The notes under the pieces are model-generated. The model did no database searches. It was not told where the DNA came from and saw only the letters and a list, made by a program, of their open reading frames with translations. Made by a program: the position numbers and the translations under genes. DNA of 37,638 nucleotides from Bdellovibrionales bacterium (GTDB taxonomy: Bacteria > Bdellovibrionota > Bdellovibrionia > Bdellovibrionales > UBA1609). Positions 25,890 to 34,529 of the stretch are shown in pieces (positions within the stretch are counted from its first letter, which is position 1; each line of letters begins with the position of its first letter). The stretch lies in assembly GCA_020850475.1 (NCBI GenBank), contig JADZEO010000080.1, positions 1 to 37,638 of the forward strand, read 5' to 3'.

Positions 25890-26981
25890 ATGCGAGCGCT
25901 GAGTTATACTGTTAGCCTTGTCCTTTTGGGACTTTTCCAAACTGCCGGAGGAGCTGTTGAATTGGCCAGCGGCACCAACCTCACCACCGACTTGCGATTT
26001 AGAACTCAAATGGTCAAGGAGGAAGACAAGGCCGACCGTCATTTGCAACGCATACGCGGACGCCTTGGGGTGGAGGGCCAAGTAAACGAAAAAGTATTGT
26101 TGGGTGCGCGGCTCGCGACCTCCCAGGGCAACAAAGCCACCTCAACCAATACGGACCTGGGCGGCACGGATAGCGACGGCATGGAAAAGCACACCATTTG
26201 GGTCGACAAATTCTTTTTTGCCTGGTCAGCCAATGAAAATCTTAAAGTGACGGGCGGCAAATTTGAACAGCCCTTTTTTCGCCCCAACAACGACGAAATG
26301 ATTTTTGATAGCGACGTGACGCCCGAGGGACTCGCGGTCAACTACAGTTGCAAATGCAGTGAGGATCTGAACTGGTGGGTCACTGCGAGCGGCCAGTGGA
26401 TTGACGAAGTCCATGGAACCCTACCTGCTTCCTTGGGTGGCGGTGAGGCTTACGCCGATGCCACATTGGGCGGAGCACAAGCTGGTGTGACCGCCACGAT
26501 GGCGGGAGCCAAGTGGACCATCGGTGCCGCGAAATATGATTTCAATAATCTCGGCAATACCACAGCCCTGGGGACCCTGCCCTCAACCGAAGGGTACAAA
26601 CTCACCAACGCCTTTCTTGAAGTGGGGTTTGAAGCTGGCTCCATGCCGATGAAGGTCTACGCTGATTATGTCACCAATAGCGAAGCCGATGATGACAACA
26701 CCGCGACCACGGTTGGAATTAAACTCAACAAAGCCAAAGAGCCCGGTCAGTGGGAATTGGATGTTTGGCAGCGAACGGCCAAGCCCAATGCGGTTGTGAA
26801 CCACATTGCCGACGGCGATGTCGGCTACAACGATGTCGAGGCCACGCGAGTGGTGCTTAACTACCTCATGGCGGTTAACTCGAACGTCAAGCTCTCTTAC
26901 ATCACCTCCACTCGCGATGCGAGTACGGCCACCGACACCAGCTATGACGTCGGCCAAGTTGATTTCGAATTTAAGTTTTGA
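25890..26981 (+). CDS. putative porin, outer-membrane beta-barrel
   Basis: From ATG 25890 the 363-residue product has an export signal (MRALSYTVSLVLLGLFQTAG, cut near GGA). The mature part begins TNLTTDLRFRTQMV with RIRGRLGVEGQVNEKVLLGA and ends DFEFKF with a terminal Phe, the signal for outer-membrane assembly. The strand pattern and the FFFAWSANENLKVTGGKFEQPFF-type region (read in pieces) resemble the putative porin family. GAGGT lies six bases upstream of this ATG; the frame is open further upstream to 25704, but that part overlaps the divergent gene and has no signal. It should allow small solutes through the outer membrane. Confidence 0.8.
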   Translation: MRALSYTVSLVLLGLFQTAGGAVELASGTNLTTDLRFRTQMVKEEDKADRHLQRIRGRLGVEGQVNEKVLLGARLATSQGNKATSTNTDLGGTDSDGMEKHTIWVDKFFFAWSANENLKVTGGKFEQPFFRPNNDEMIFDSDVTPEGLAVNYSCKCSEDLNWWVTASGQWIDEVHGTLPASLGGGEAYADATLGGAQAGVTATMAGAKWTIGAAKYDFNNLGNTTALGTLPSTEGYKLTNAFLEVGFEAGSMPMKVYADYVTNSEADDDNTATTVGIKLNKAKEPGQWELDVWQRTAKPNAVVNHIADGDVGYNDVEATRVVLNYLMAVNSNVKLSYITSTRDASTATDTSYDVGQVDFEFKF

Positions 26982-27000
26982 TTTTTAGCGCTCCCCCGTC

Positions 27001-27019
27001 CGGCAGTTATCCACTGCCG
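27001..27019. repeat. hairpin between convergent porin and phosphorylase genes
   Basis: CGGCAGT, a 5-base loop and ACTGCCG form a perfect stem in the 49-bp gap between two convergent genes. There is no T-run on the plus strand after it; it may act as a shared weak terminator or end-protecting structure. Confidence 0.5.
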
Positions 27020-27030
27020 GAACGGTGGTA

Positions 27031-27801
27031 CTAGTGGCGAAGAGTGGCAACAGCCACTTGCCACGCCAGATTCATTCCGACCTTAACCGGCCCCACGTGA
27101 AACTGGGGATCCCATTCAGGAGTGGTCAAGCGATCACTGACCACCAAGAGGCACGCGAGGGGCACCTGCCGGTAGCGAGCGGCCGCAAATGCTGCGGCGG
27201 CCTCCATGTCAACCACCGAAATCCCTTGGGCTGCAAACTCGGCAATTTCTTCGCGAGTCTCTCGATAGGGCGAATCAATGGTCCACGTCGTGGTTCGGGG
27301 GATTGCAATTCCTAAATGTTTGATTTCGGTTTCGGCTCTTCGCAAGAGCAACGAATCACTCTCTGCTTCCGCCTCGGGTGGCAGATAGTGATGGGACGTG
27401 CCCTCTTCCCGCAAGGCCTTCTCGCATAAAACAACCGAGCCAATCGCCAAGTGGGGGTTCAGTGCACCGCAGGTACCGATTGCAAAAAAGCGCTTCACTC
27501 CGAAGGCCGCCAGTTCTTCAATTTTGGCGGCCACCGCAGGGGCGCCAATACCAAACCCACTCAGCGTCGCTAAGCGATGGTCGAACTTTTTGAAAAACCC
27601 CAAACGTCCACCCATAAAGGGACGAACGTCGACTTCGTCTTCCTCCTGAACCTGTTTGGCAAAGCCACTGGAGTAAATAATGACCACCGATTCGGGCGAA
27701 TCATACTGGAGCTGCCCTTGATTCTGCAGGTAGGAAATCATTTTCTCTGGTTGAATGTATCCCGGCAGTCGCCACTTATCGGCTCGACGTGGAAACGGCA
27801 T
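27031..27801 (-). CDS. nucleoside phosphorylase (uridine/purine phosphorylase family)
   Basis: The 256-residue product belongs to the PNP/UDP phosphorylase superfamily, which splits nucleosides with phosphate to a base and ribose-1-phosphate. Landmarks are the phosphate-side GFGIGAPAVAAKIEELAA, FFAIGTCGALN, and the substrate-binding VVDMEAAAAFAAA, followed by LLVVSDRLT. The base specificity cannot be decided; the layout is closest to uridine phosphorylases. The start follows the HPt stop by five bases, so both are probably one transcript. A nucleotide-salvage role would suit a bacterium that consumes other cells' nucleic acids, but that is inference. Confidence 0.85.
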   Translation of the reverse strand: MPFPRRADKWRLPGYIQPEKMISYLQNQGQLQYDSPESVVIIYSSGFAKQVQEEDEVDVRPFMGGRLGFFKKFDHRLATLSGFGIGAPAVAAKIEELAAFGVKRFFAIGTCGALNPHLAIGSVVLCEKALREEGTSHHYLPPEAEAESDSLLLRRAETEIKHLGIAIPRTTTWTIDSPYRETREEIAEFAAQGISVVDMEAAAAFAAARYRQVPLACLLVVSDRLTTPEWDPQFHVGPVKVGMNLAWQVAVATLRH

Positions 27802-27806
27802 TGCCT

Positions 27807-28160
27807 TTACCTGATTTCTGTTTGAAAGGTGCGCAAATCCTTAAGGAGCTCTTGAATTTCCAAAACCAGACGATCCAATACCTCGAGTTTCCCGGCAAAG
27901 TCGGCCTTTTTGCCCGCTTGCTCCAAGATCTCCGCTAACTCCGCCGCTCGCTGGGCGTAAAAGTTTCGCAGATTGCCTTTCAGACGATGAGCCATCGCTT
28001 CCAGAGTGCGTGCGTCCTGCTCGACGCAACTCTGGCGAATCTTTTCAACCAACTGCTGCCAGTCGGCATCAAAGAGAGTCAACAAACTATCAAATAATTC
28101 CTGGTCACCCTCGATCAGGGCCATGAAATTGTCTCGATCAAAAGTCGCAAAGCGCTTCAC
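27807..28160 (-). CDS. stand-alone histidine phosphotransfer (HPt) protein
   Basis: The 117-residue product is a single HPt domain with the phosphorylated His in AHRLKGNLRNFYA (H58, K61), close to the consensus AHxLKG. Such proteins pass phosphate between receiver domains in multi-step phosphorelays. It has no output or receiver domain. It lies 141 bp behind hemH and 5 bp before the nucleoside phosphorylase. A two-component pair sits in the heme operon upstream, but that kinase has no receiver domain, so a direct relay with it is not evident. Confidence 0.88.
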   Translation of the reverse strand: MKRFATFDRDNFMALIEGDQELFDSLLTLFDADWQQLVEKIRQSCVEQDARTLEAMAHRLKGNLRNFYAQRAAELAEILEQAGKKADFAGKLEVLDRLVLEIQELLKDLRTFQTEIR

Positions 28161-28301
28161 TGGTCAACAATCCTTATTTGACATGGTGGGCAACTACCCA
28201 CATGGTATCGAAACCCAATGATTGTGACCAGTTGTCCCGCTCAGCGCCTCATCGTATTGAGACTTAAGGCCTGGTCAGCCAGTCTCAGTTCAAGGGGCAA
28301 C

Positions 28302-29351
28302 TTACTTTGGACTAAGATCGATCTGCCATCGGTCGGAATTCAGTAACGACGGAACGGAACGAACCCACGCGGCCGAAGAGTTAAGACTGGGAACCAATCT
28401 TAGATCTTCTCCACCTTGTGACAAAAAGTGCTCCCGTGCCCTGGCTCCCACCTCTTCTAAGGTCTCCAGGCAATCCACCACAAAGGAAGGACAGGCACCG
28501 AGTAGGCGTCGCCGTCCTGCTCGGGCGAGGCGGTCGATTTCGTCCACCAAACTCGGACCAATCCACCTCGACCGACCCAAGCGCGACTGAAAGGCCGTCG
28601 ACGCAGGAAGTGCCGGAGCTTGGAGGGCCGCAACAATGAGGCGCGTGGTGGCCAAACACTGAGCTCGATAACACAGTCGATTGGACTTACCCCACTGCGC
28701 ACAGCAAGAGTCATCAAACCGACAGGCACTCGCCACCTCACCCCGCCGACGAAGATGGCTCTCGGGAAGCCCGTGGTAGCTCAATACTAAATGATCGGCC
28801 GCAAAGTTTTCGAGAGCTTGCTGAATTAGCCACGCCTCACTCTCAATAAAGGCCGGTTGATCAAAGAAAAAGGGCAGAGACTTGACCTTGCGAGGACGCC
28901 AAGCAATTTCGCTCAAAGAAGTGCGAACCTTTTCGAGCGCTGTGGTGGTCGACGAGTCGGCAAATTGCGGGTACAGCGGGAGCACGTACAACTCCTCGGC
29001 CCCTTGGGCGCGCAGCTCCAGTAATGCCTCGCGAATCGAAGGCTCGCCATAGCGCATGCCAAGCGATACCACCCATTGGTTGTCTAGGCACCGTTGAACT
29101 TCAGACCGCCAGCGCCGACTATGCACGAGTAGCGGTGAACCTTCCTTTAACCAAATCGAACGATAGTTTTCGGCACTGTGGTGGCGTCGTCGGGGAACAA
29201 TCAACCAGTTGACCAAGAGCCAACGCCAAGGGTTCGGCAAATCAATCACCCAAGGATCGTTCAAGAACTCGCGCAGATATCTTCCGGTCGCTTCGGGAGT
29301 GGGCGCCGCCGTCGTACCGAGGTTAACAAACAAGACTCCGCGGCGACTCAT
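28302..29351 (-). CDS. hemH: ferrochelatase HemH
   Basis: HemH inserts Fe(II) into protoporphyrin IX, the last step of protoheme synthesis. The 349-residue product has LFVNLGTTAAP at the start, FLNDPWVIDLP, YVLPLYPQFADSS, the catalytic His in LSYHGLPESHL (H193) and PSFVVDCLETLEE with the acidic pair near the C-terminus. An internal segment carries cysteines 210, 216, 217, 227 and 232 in a C...CC...CYRAQC pattern, which might hold an iron-sulfur cluster. ATG at 29351 has GAGG six to nine bases upstream; it overlaps the hemY stop by one base (TGATG). An in-frame GTG one codon earlier is possible. Confidence 0.95.
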   Translation of the reverse strand: MSRRGVLFVNLGTTAAPTPEATGRYLREFLNDPWVIDLPNPWRWLLVNWLIVPRRRHHSAENYRSIWLKEGSPLLVHSRRWRSEVQRCLDNQWVVSLGMRYGEPSIREALLELRAQGAEELYVLPLYPQFADSSTTTALEKVRTSLSEIAWRPRKVKSLPFFFDQPAFIESEAWLIQQALENFAADHLVLSYHGLPESHLRRRGEVASACRFDDSCCAQWGKSNRLCYRAQCLATTRLIVAALQAPALPASTAFQSRLGRSRWIGPSLVDEIDRLARAGRRRLLGACPSFVVDCLETLEEVGARAREHFLSQGGEDLRLVPSLNSSAAWVRSVPSLLNSDRWQIDLSPK

Positions 29352-30589
29352 CACCCGCCTCGTTGTTCCAAGAGCGAAGGCATTCTGAGCCCGCGTTCGA
29401 TGAGGCCCGCCAACCCAATTTGCCCCAAGTAATTGCCGTTGAGAAACAGTCCGCGCGGGAGCTGCAAATCCGCCAAGACTTCTTCCAAATAAAGATCGTA
29501 ATACGGAAGGGCCTCAGGCCAGCGAAACACCGAAGTCGCTAAGGGGTCCACCTCCTGGCCCGCAAGACGTCGCCGATCTCGCCGTACGGCCCGAACAATT
29601 TCGTCTTCGGAACCATCGACCAACCCGGGATGTCTGGCGCCGCCGACTATCCAGGTCTCACTGTGTACCGAGGTGCGCCCGCGGAATAAGTCGCCTGGAA
29701 ACAGGACACCGAGACATTCCATCCCCTCACTCTCGGCAAACAGGCAGCCAAAGCCCTTGAGAAAAGCGGCCTCACGGGGATAAAAAGCGGTCAGGGATGC
29801 CACCGGCAGGACGCGAACTCCCTTGAGTTGCTGCGCCAAGCGAGGCGCCACTTCCCCGAGATCACGAGCGGCATGAAAAACTGATCCAGCATAGACGTGA
29901 GGAGTCGCACCGCCGTCCCAAGACGACCAATCATAACGTTGACCGAAATAAAAACGGACGCCCAATTCTCGGCAAGTCTTTTCAAGTGCGTCGACCAAAG
30001 ATCCCATCCCGTGCAAGGGCGCGATGGTGCCAGTCACGCGCGGACGCGCCGAGAGTTTGCCTTGCGTCCGCGACGCGCGGGAATTCATCAGTAAGGTCGC
30101 GCTCAGTTCGGACGTCCGCGAAGCATACACGCCCAACAAGGCGGGCGCGAGTAGACGGTCATTCACACTTCGACCCAAATGACGAAGCGTCCACTGTTCA
30201 ACGGTCTCTCCGGCGTGCGGTTGCCAGGCGTTTTTTCCTCGAACTGCCAGACGCACGAGTCGGCCAAAAAGTTGAAGCGAGTCCCCAAGTGAAAAAGGCC
30301 AGCGTTGGGGGCGACCGTCAACCAGAACGTATCGCGCGCGGCCTTGCGGCTGAACGCCAACAAAGGGAACCTTCAAGCGCTCGAGCAACTTTTCGACGAC
30401 AACTGAATTAATGATGCCATTGGCCGCGGCCTCTGCCAGGCCGTACTGAGTGGTCTCGGTACGAATGAGTCCGCCCGCTCTCTCTTGCGCTTCGTAGACC
30501 TCAACGTCGAAGCCCGCTTCAGCGAGGGCCAGCGCACTGGTGAGACCCGACACGCCCGCCCCCACAACGACAACTCTTTGGTGACTCAT
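29351..30589 (-). CDS. hemY: protoporphyrinogen oxidase HemY (FAD type)
   Basis: HemY oxidises the porphyrinogen to the aromatic porphyrin with FAD and oxygen. From ATG 30589 the 412-residue product begins MSHQRVVVVGAGVSGLTSAL, the dinucleotide-binding fold, then VEVYEAQERAGGLIRT. The C-terminal FAD segment is LFLNGNYLGQIGLAGLIERG. The longer open frame to 30712 overlaps hemN and lacks a ribosome site; TAGGA lies six bases before 30589. The length is a little shorter than typical HemY (450-470). It is called HemY rather than a desaturase or amine oxidase because of its place between hemN and hemH. Confidence 0.88.
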   Translation of the reverse strand: MSHQRVVVVGAGVSGLTSALALAEAGFDVEVYEAQERAGGLIRTETTQYGLAEAAANGIINSVVVEKLLERLKVPFVGVQPQGRARYVLVDGRPQRWPFSLGDSLQLFGRLVRLAVRGKNAWQPHAGETVEQWTLRHLGRSVNDRLLAPALLGVYASRTSELSATLLMNSRASRTQGKLSARPRVTGTIAPLHGMGSLVDALEKTCRELGVRFYFGQRYDWSSWDGGATPHVYAGSVFHAARDLGEVAPRLAQQLKGVRVLPVASLTAFYPREAAFLKGFGCLFAESEGMECLGVLFPGDLFRGRTSVHSETWIVGGARHPGLVDGSEDEIVRAVRRDRRRLAGQEVDPLATSVFRWPEALPYYDLYLEEVLADLQLPRGLFLNGNYLGQIGLAGLIERGLRMPSLLEQRGG

Positions 30590-30597
30590 GAAGTGTC

Positions 30598-31953
30598 CTA
30601 CATTGACTGCGAAAATACTTTGACCTGGGGCTGCTGGCGCCTCATTCGCAAATCCAGCGCCATACAAACATTGCGCAAAAACGGCATCCCTTGCGGGGTG
30701 AGTTGCAAACATCCATCTTCCACCCGCACAACTTGATCTTCGATCATGGGGGCAAGAAACTCTTTGACGTCGGCTTCTTGGGCGTCATTCCACAAACGAA
30801 CCCGGGAAGTCGTCATAAACTTGAGAATTTGCTCTCGCTGACGGCGATCCTCGTCGTTTAACAAATGCCCTCGCAGTGTCGGGAGTTTACCCGCATCCAC
30901 CTGACGTTCATAAACCGGCAACACCTTTTCGTTTTGATGAAAGCACGTGGGGGCTTCGGAAATGGAACTTACCCCCAGGCCCAAAAGAATGTTCGTCCGC
31001 TGATCGGTGTATCCCATAAAGTTACGATGGAGAGTTCCGGACTTGCTCGCCTTGGCTAAATTGTCATGCGGTAAGGCGAAGTGGTCCATCCCAATTTCTT
31101 CATACCCGCCGTCGAGGAGGATGTCGCGAGCCACTTCGTAGAGTTCTCGCTTGGCACTCCCTTCGGGCAGATCGTCATCTTTGAACAGACGTTGAGCAGG
31201 TTTAATCCACGGAACCTTGGCAAAAGAATAGAGAGCGATACGGTCCGGTCGCAACTCCAAAGTGAGTCGCGCCATTTCGCGCACACTTTGGGTTGTTTGC
31301 TTGGGTAAACCATAAACTAAATCAAAATTGATCGATTGATACCCGACCGCGCGCGCCCGATCATACACTTCCCGCGTCAGCTCGTACGGCTGTATGCGAT
31401 TGATCAAACGTTGAGTCTCCGGATCGAAGTCCTGAACACCGAGACTCAAACGGCGAAATCCAAACCCCTGCAAGACTTTGAGTTGTTCCAGCGTCGCCCG
31501 CCGCGGATCCACTTCCACGGCTCCTTCGAAATGCTGAGGATCGAGGTGAACGTGTTTTAGAATACCCTCAACCATGCGCGAAAGACTCGAAGCGGAAAAC
31601 CAAGTCGGGGAGCCGCCACCTAAGTGAATCTCCCGCAGCGGCTGTTGACTCAGCCCAGGGACTTGCTCGCGGTACAGCGCGAACTCTCTGTGCAGATGAT
31701 CGATGTAAGGATCTTCCTTATCATGATTCTTGGTAATCGACGTATTGCACCCGCAAAAGGAGCAAAGGCTCTCGCAAAAGGGCGTATGAATATAAAGGGA
31801 CCATGGCACCAAGGGGCCCTCGGCAAAACCCTGATTAAGAGCCGTCAGCCACTGGGCGGTCGAAGGTGAATCACTCCAATAGGGCACCGTCGGATAGCTG
31901 GTGTAGCGAGGCGCCGGTACATCATATTTGCTCAGCAGGGCATGGGTATTCAC
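30598..31953 (-). CDS. hemN: oxygen-independent coproporphyrinogen III oxidase HemN
   Basis: HemN is a radical-SAM enzyme that decarboxylates coproporphyrinogen III without oxygen. The 451-residue product has the family start PRYTSYPTVPYW, the cluster motif FCESLCSFCGC (C-x3-C-x2-C with the extra Cys), GGGSPTWFSASSL and FRRLSLGVQDFDP. The length matches true HemN rather than the shorter HemW. It overlaps hemE by four bases and is followed by hemY after eight bases. Using HemN with an oxygen-dependent HemY suggests operation over a range of oxygen levels. Confidence 0.95.
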   Translation of the reverse strand: MNTHALLSKYDVPAPRYTSYPTVPYWSDSPSTAQWLTALNQGFAEGPLVPWSLYIHTPFCESLCSFCGCNTSITKNHDKEDPYIDHLHREFALYREQVPGLSQQPLREIHLGGGSPTWFSASSLSRMVEGILKHVHLDPQHFEGAVEVDPRRATLEQLKVLQGFGFRRLSLGVQDFDPETQRLINRIQPYELTREVYDRARAVGYQSINFDLVYGLPKQTTQSVREMARLTLELRPDRIALYSFAKVPWIKPAQRLFKDDDLPEGSAKRELYEVARDILLDGGYEEIGMDHFALPHDNLAKASKSGTLHRNFMGYTDQRTNILLGLGVSSISEAPTCFHQNEKVLPVYERQVDAGKLPTLRGHLLNDEDRRQREQILKFMTTSRVRLWNDAQEADVKEFLAPMIEDQVVRVEDGCLQLTPQGMPFLRNVCMALDLRMRRQQPQVKVFSQSM

Positions 31954-32972
31954 GCAAAACTCTCCCGTACCAAATCAACAAAGCGGCGCACATGGGCCTC
32001 AGGGGTTGCGGGCAAAACGCCGTGACCGAATCCACAAATCCAGCCGGCTCGTTGCTCTTGAGTGAGCTCACGCAATGGAGCCAAGTAAGCCTTCAGTTTG
32101 CGCTCAAAATCCTCAGCCGAGGTAAACAGCAAGTTCTGATCAAAATTTCCCTGTACAAAACCTTGCTGCGACTCCCTCAGCACCTGGGCCAAATCCCAAC
32201 GATGATCAACACCAATGCCAGCCAGCGGAGACCGGGGGGTACGCAGGGCTGTTAAATGAACCGCCTGAGTTCCTTGAGTGTAGTAGCCGATTCGTTGCGG
32301 GAATGCTTGCGCCAACTGTTGAATGGGTCCGACCACCAGATCTTGAAAGATCCCTGGCGCCAATTCACCCGCGGCCGTGTCAAAAATCATCACGATCTCG
32401 GCGCCGCCCTCAATTTGGAGCTCGATATTTTTCACCAAAAAGGGCACCATCAGCTCGCAAAATGAGGGAAACAAAGATGACCAACGCTTGGCCTCTTTCA
32501 ACCCGCCCTTATGACTGCCCTCGACGGCATAAGTAAACAAAGTCCAGGGTCCGCCGACAAAACCAATTAAGCTCTTGGAATTGGGCAGCAGCGCCCGAGT
32601 GGCCCGCATGGCCTCGCGCTGGAACTCCATGCCGCCAATCGCTTCATCACCGGCCTTCAGTCGCACCAGAGTCTCAGGAGTTAAGGTCCACTCGAGTTGC
32701 GGTCCTGGAGCGTAGCTTAAACCCATTCCCAATGCCTCAAGCGGAAACAAAATGTCGCTAAATAAAATTGCCGCATCAAAATCAAAATCCATAACGGGAC
32801 CCAAGGCCACCTGCGCGGCGAGCTCGGGCTGCTTGCACAATTCGACAAAGGAATAGCGTTCCTTCAAATTTTGATAGTGGCGATGGTAACGTCCCGCTTG
32901 GCGCATCAACCAAATGGGCGGCGTCTTTTGTGGACGGTGGTTTAAAGCATTGGTGAATCGCTCATTGGCCAT
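31950..32972 (-). CDS. hemE: uroporphyrinogen decarboxylase HemE
   Basis: HemE removes four carboxyl groups from uroporphyrinogen III to give coproporphyrinogen III. The 340-residue product begins with the signature PPIWLMRQAGRYHRHYQ (the first half of the family motif), followed by DAAILFSDILFPLEALGMG with the catalytic Asp, and GFVGGPWTLFTYAVEG. The C-terminal region contains FGHGVLPATPEAHVRRFVD. Its ATG lies 11 bases inside the response-regulator gene and its stop overlaps the hemN start by four bases. Confidence 0.97.
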   Translation of the reverse strand: MANERFTNALNHRPQKTPPIWLMRQAGRYHRHYQNLKERYSFVELCKQPELAAQVALGPVMDFDFDAAILFSDILFPLEALGMGLSYAPGPQLEWTLTPETLVRLKAGDEAIGGMEFQREAMRATRALLPNSKSLIGFVGGPWTLFTYAVEGSHKGGLKEAKRWSSLFPSFCELMVPFLVKNIELQIEGGAEIVMIFDTAAGELAPGIFQDLVVGPIQQLAQAFPQRIGYYTQGTQAVHLTALRTPRSPLAGIGVDHRWDLAQVLRESQQGFVQGNFDQNLLFTSAEDFERKLKAYLAPLRELTQEQRAGWICGFGHGVLPATPEAHVRRFVDLVRESFA

Positions 32973-33645
32973 TAGAAACTCCTTCGCTTCGCCACTGGTA
33001 GCCGACCCCGCGGACGGAATGGATCTTCGCGCTGTGGGGCTCGCCGATGGCCTGCCGCAAGCGCACGATCACATTGTCAACCGTGCGATTGGTCGGAAAA
33101 CTTTCTTCTCCCCAAACCTTTTCGATAATCTCGTCGCGACTAACGACGGCTGGCGACCGTTCAATCAACAATCGTAACACCCCAAAGTCCTTTTCCGGCA
33201 GACGATCACAGGCGCCATCGGCGCGCTCGACCAAGCGTTGGTCAAAGTCAATTTTAAGCCCTTCAAAGTCCAATTCCTTCAACGGTCGATGATTGCGTAA
33301 AACGTGCTCAATGCGCATCAACAATTCTTTGAAGTGAAAAGGTTTGGGAACAAATTCTTCGGCCCCGAGTTCGTAGCCTTCGAGGCGCGCCTCAGCCGAA
33401 CCTTGCGCCGTAACAAAAAGAAATGGCGTGGGATGCTGAGCTCGCATCTTGCGGGCAAAATCAAATCCCGAACCATCAGGTAAACTTACATCCAGAATAA
33501 TCAAATTAAAAGTCTCCTCGGCCAGCGCCCGTCGCGCCTCACTCAGCTGATCCGCCCACTTCACTTGGTAGCCCTCGCGGCTCAGCCGCTCCACCAAGGT
33601 TTGTCCCAAATTGCTGTCGTCTTCGACCAACAAAAGGCGCTTCAC
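32962..33645 (-). CDS. OmpR-family response regulator
   Basis: The 227-residue product has a receiver domain with the acidic pair VEDD at residues 7-10, phosphorylated Asp in ILDVSLPDGSG (D52), the switch Thr in FVTAQ (T79) and Lys in VPKPF (K101). A winged-helix DNA-binding domain follows with SRDEIIEKVWGE, NRTVDNVIVRLRQ and SVRGVGYQW. It overlaps the kinase gene by four bases and hemE by 11 bases. Its targets are unknown; its place inside the heme operon suggests auto-regulation or control linked to heme supply. Confidence 0.95.
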   Translation of the reverse strand: MKRLLLVEDDSNLGQTLVERLSREGYQVKWADQLSEARRALAEETFNLIILDVSLPDGSGFDFARKMRAQHPTPFLFVTAQGSAEARLEGYELGAEEFVPKPFHFKELLMRIEHVLRNHRPLKELDFEGLKIDFDQRLVERADGACDRLPEKDFGVLRLLIERSPAVVSRDEIIEKVWGEESFPTNRTVDNVIVRLRQAIGEPHSAKIHSVRGVGYQWRSEGVSNGQ

Positions 33646-34529
33646 GGCAAACTTCCTTCGAAAGTCAGGTCAACGGCAAAACCACCGGTAACCGGAGTAT
33701 CAAACTGAACCTCGCCGCCCATGCGCTGGGCGAGTTGATCAATCGTATAGAGACCAACCCCCGAGCCACTTGAAGGATTGTGCCGTTCAAACAAGGTCCC
33801 CAACCGCGCCACGGATCCTTGAAAACCGCGACCATCATCCGCCACCCGGAGCTTCACGCGATGAGCGCCCTCGCGCCACGCCGAAAACCGCACGTGTTTG
33901 GCCTTGCCGTGCACCTGTGAGTTCTGCAAGATATTGGACAAAATACTCTCGAGAGCCCGTCGATCGGCCCGCAAGAGGGCATCGCCATCTAATTCAATAG
34001 CCAAATTAGGCCACCGCTCTTTGAGACTTTCCAAAGTCGACTTCAGCGAAACGGTTTCCATTAACAGCGCCAAGTTTTTTTCGCTCGCCAAAAAGAGTGA
34101 ATTCTCGAGTTGCAATTGCAAGCGCACCACGTCCGCTTCGAGTCGCGCCAGCGCCGGTGAGTTGCCGGCCTGTTCGCGAATGATCTCAGTCTGCAATTGC
34201 AAACTGGTGAGTGCCGTCTTGAGGTCGTGACTAAAAGTGGCCAGGAATTTTCGCAAGGTCCGGGCCGAACGGCGCTCATTACCGATGAGGTAAATTAAAA
34301 ACACCCCGCCACCTGTCAACAAGAGCATCCAGGCAGAGCCTTCCCAAATCAGCATTTTGCGCTGGCGGAGAACTTCCTCGTGCAGCGAGGCCTGATGAGC
34401 ATCGAGTTGCCCAAGCAAAGACAGACCCAAGTAAAGCCACCACCCGGCGAGCGAGAGGGTGAACACCAGCCAAACGGCCGCGCCCACCATCTTCCAACTG
34501 AGTTTGGGTTCACCTCGTTTAGCGCTCAT
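33642..34529 (-). CDS. sensor histidine kinase with two membrane helices
   Basis: The 295-residue product has two membrane segments (about 14-39 and 60-83) joined by only about 20 periplasmic residues, so there is no real external sensor domain. The phosphorylated His is in [13 protein letters not shown] (H101), then an N-box [11 protein letters not shown]1 box VADDGRGF and [14 protein letters not shown]. The short sensor loop suggests it reads a membrane or internal state. It overlaps hemL by 11 bases and the response regulator by four, and is almost certainly the partner of the latter. Confidence 0.93.
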   Translation of the reverse strand: MSAKRGEPKLSWKMVGAAVWLVFTLSLAGWWLYLGLSLLGQLDAHQASLHEEVLRQRKMLIWEGSAWMLLLTGGGVFLIYLIGNERRSARTLRKFLATFSHDLKTALTSLQLQTEIIREQAGNSPALARLEADVVRLQLQLENSLFLASEKNLALLMETVSLKSTLESLKERWPNLAIELDGDALLRADRRALESILSNILQNSQVHGKAKHVRFSAWREGAHRVKLRVADDGRGFQGSVARLGTLFERHNPSSGSGVGLYTIDQLAQRMGGEVQFDTPVTGGFAVDLTFEGSLP

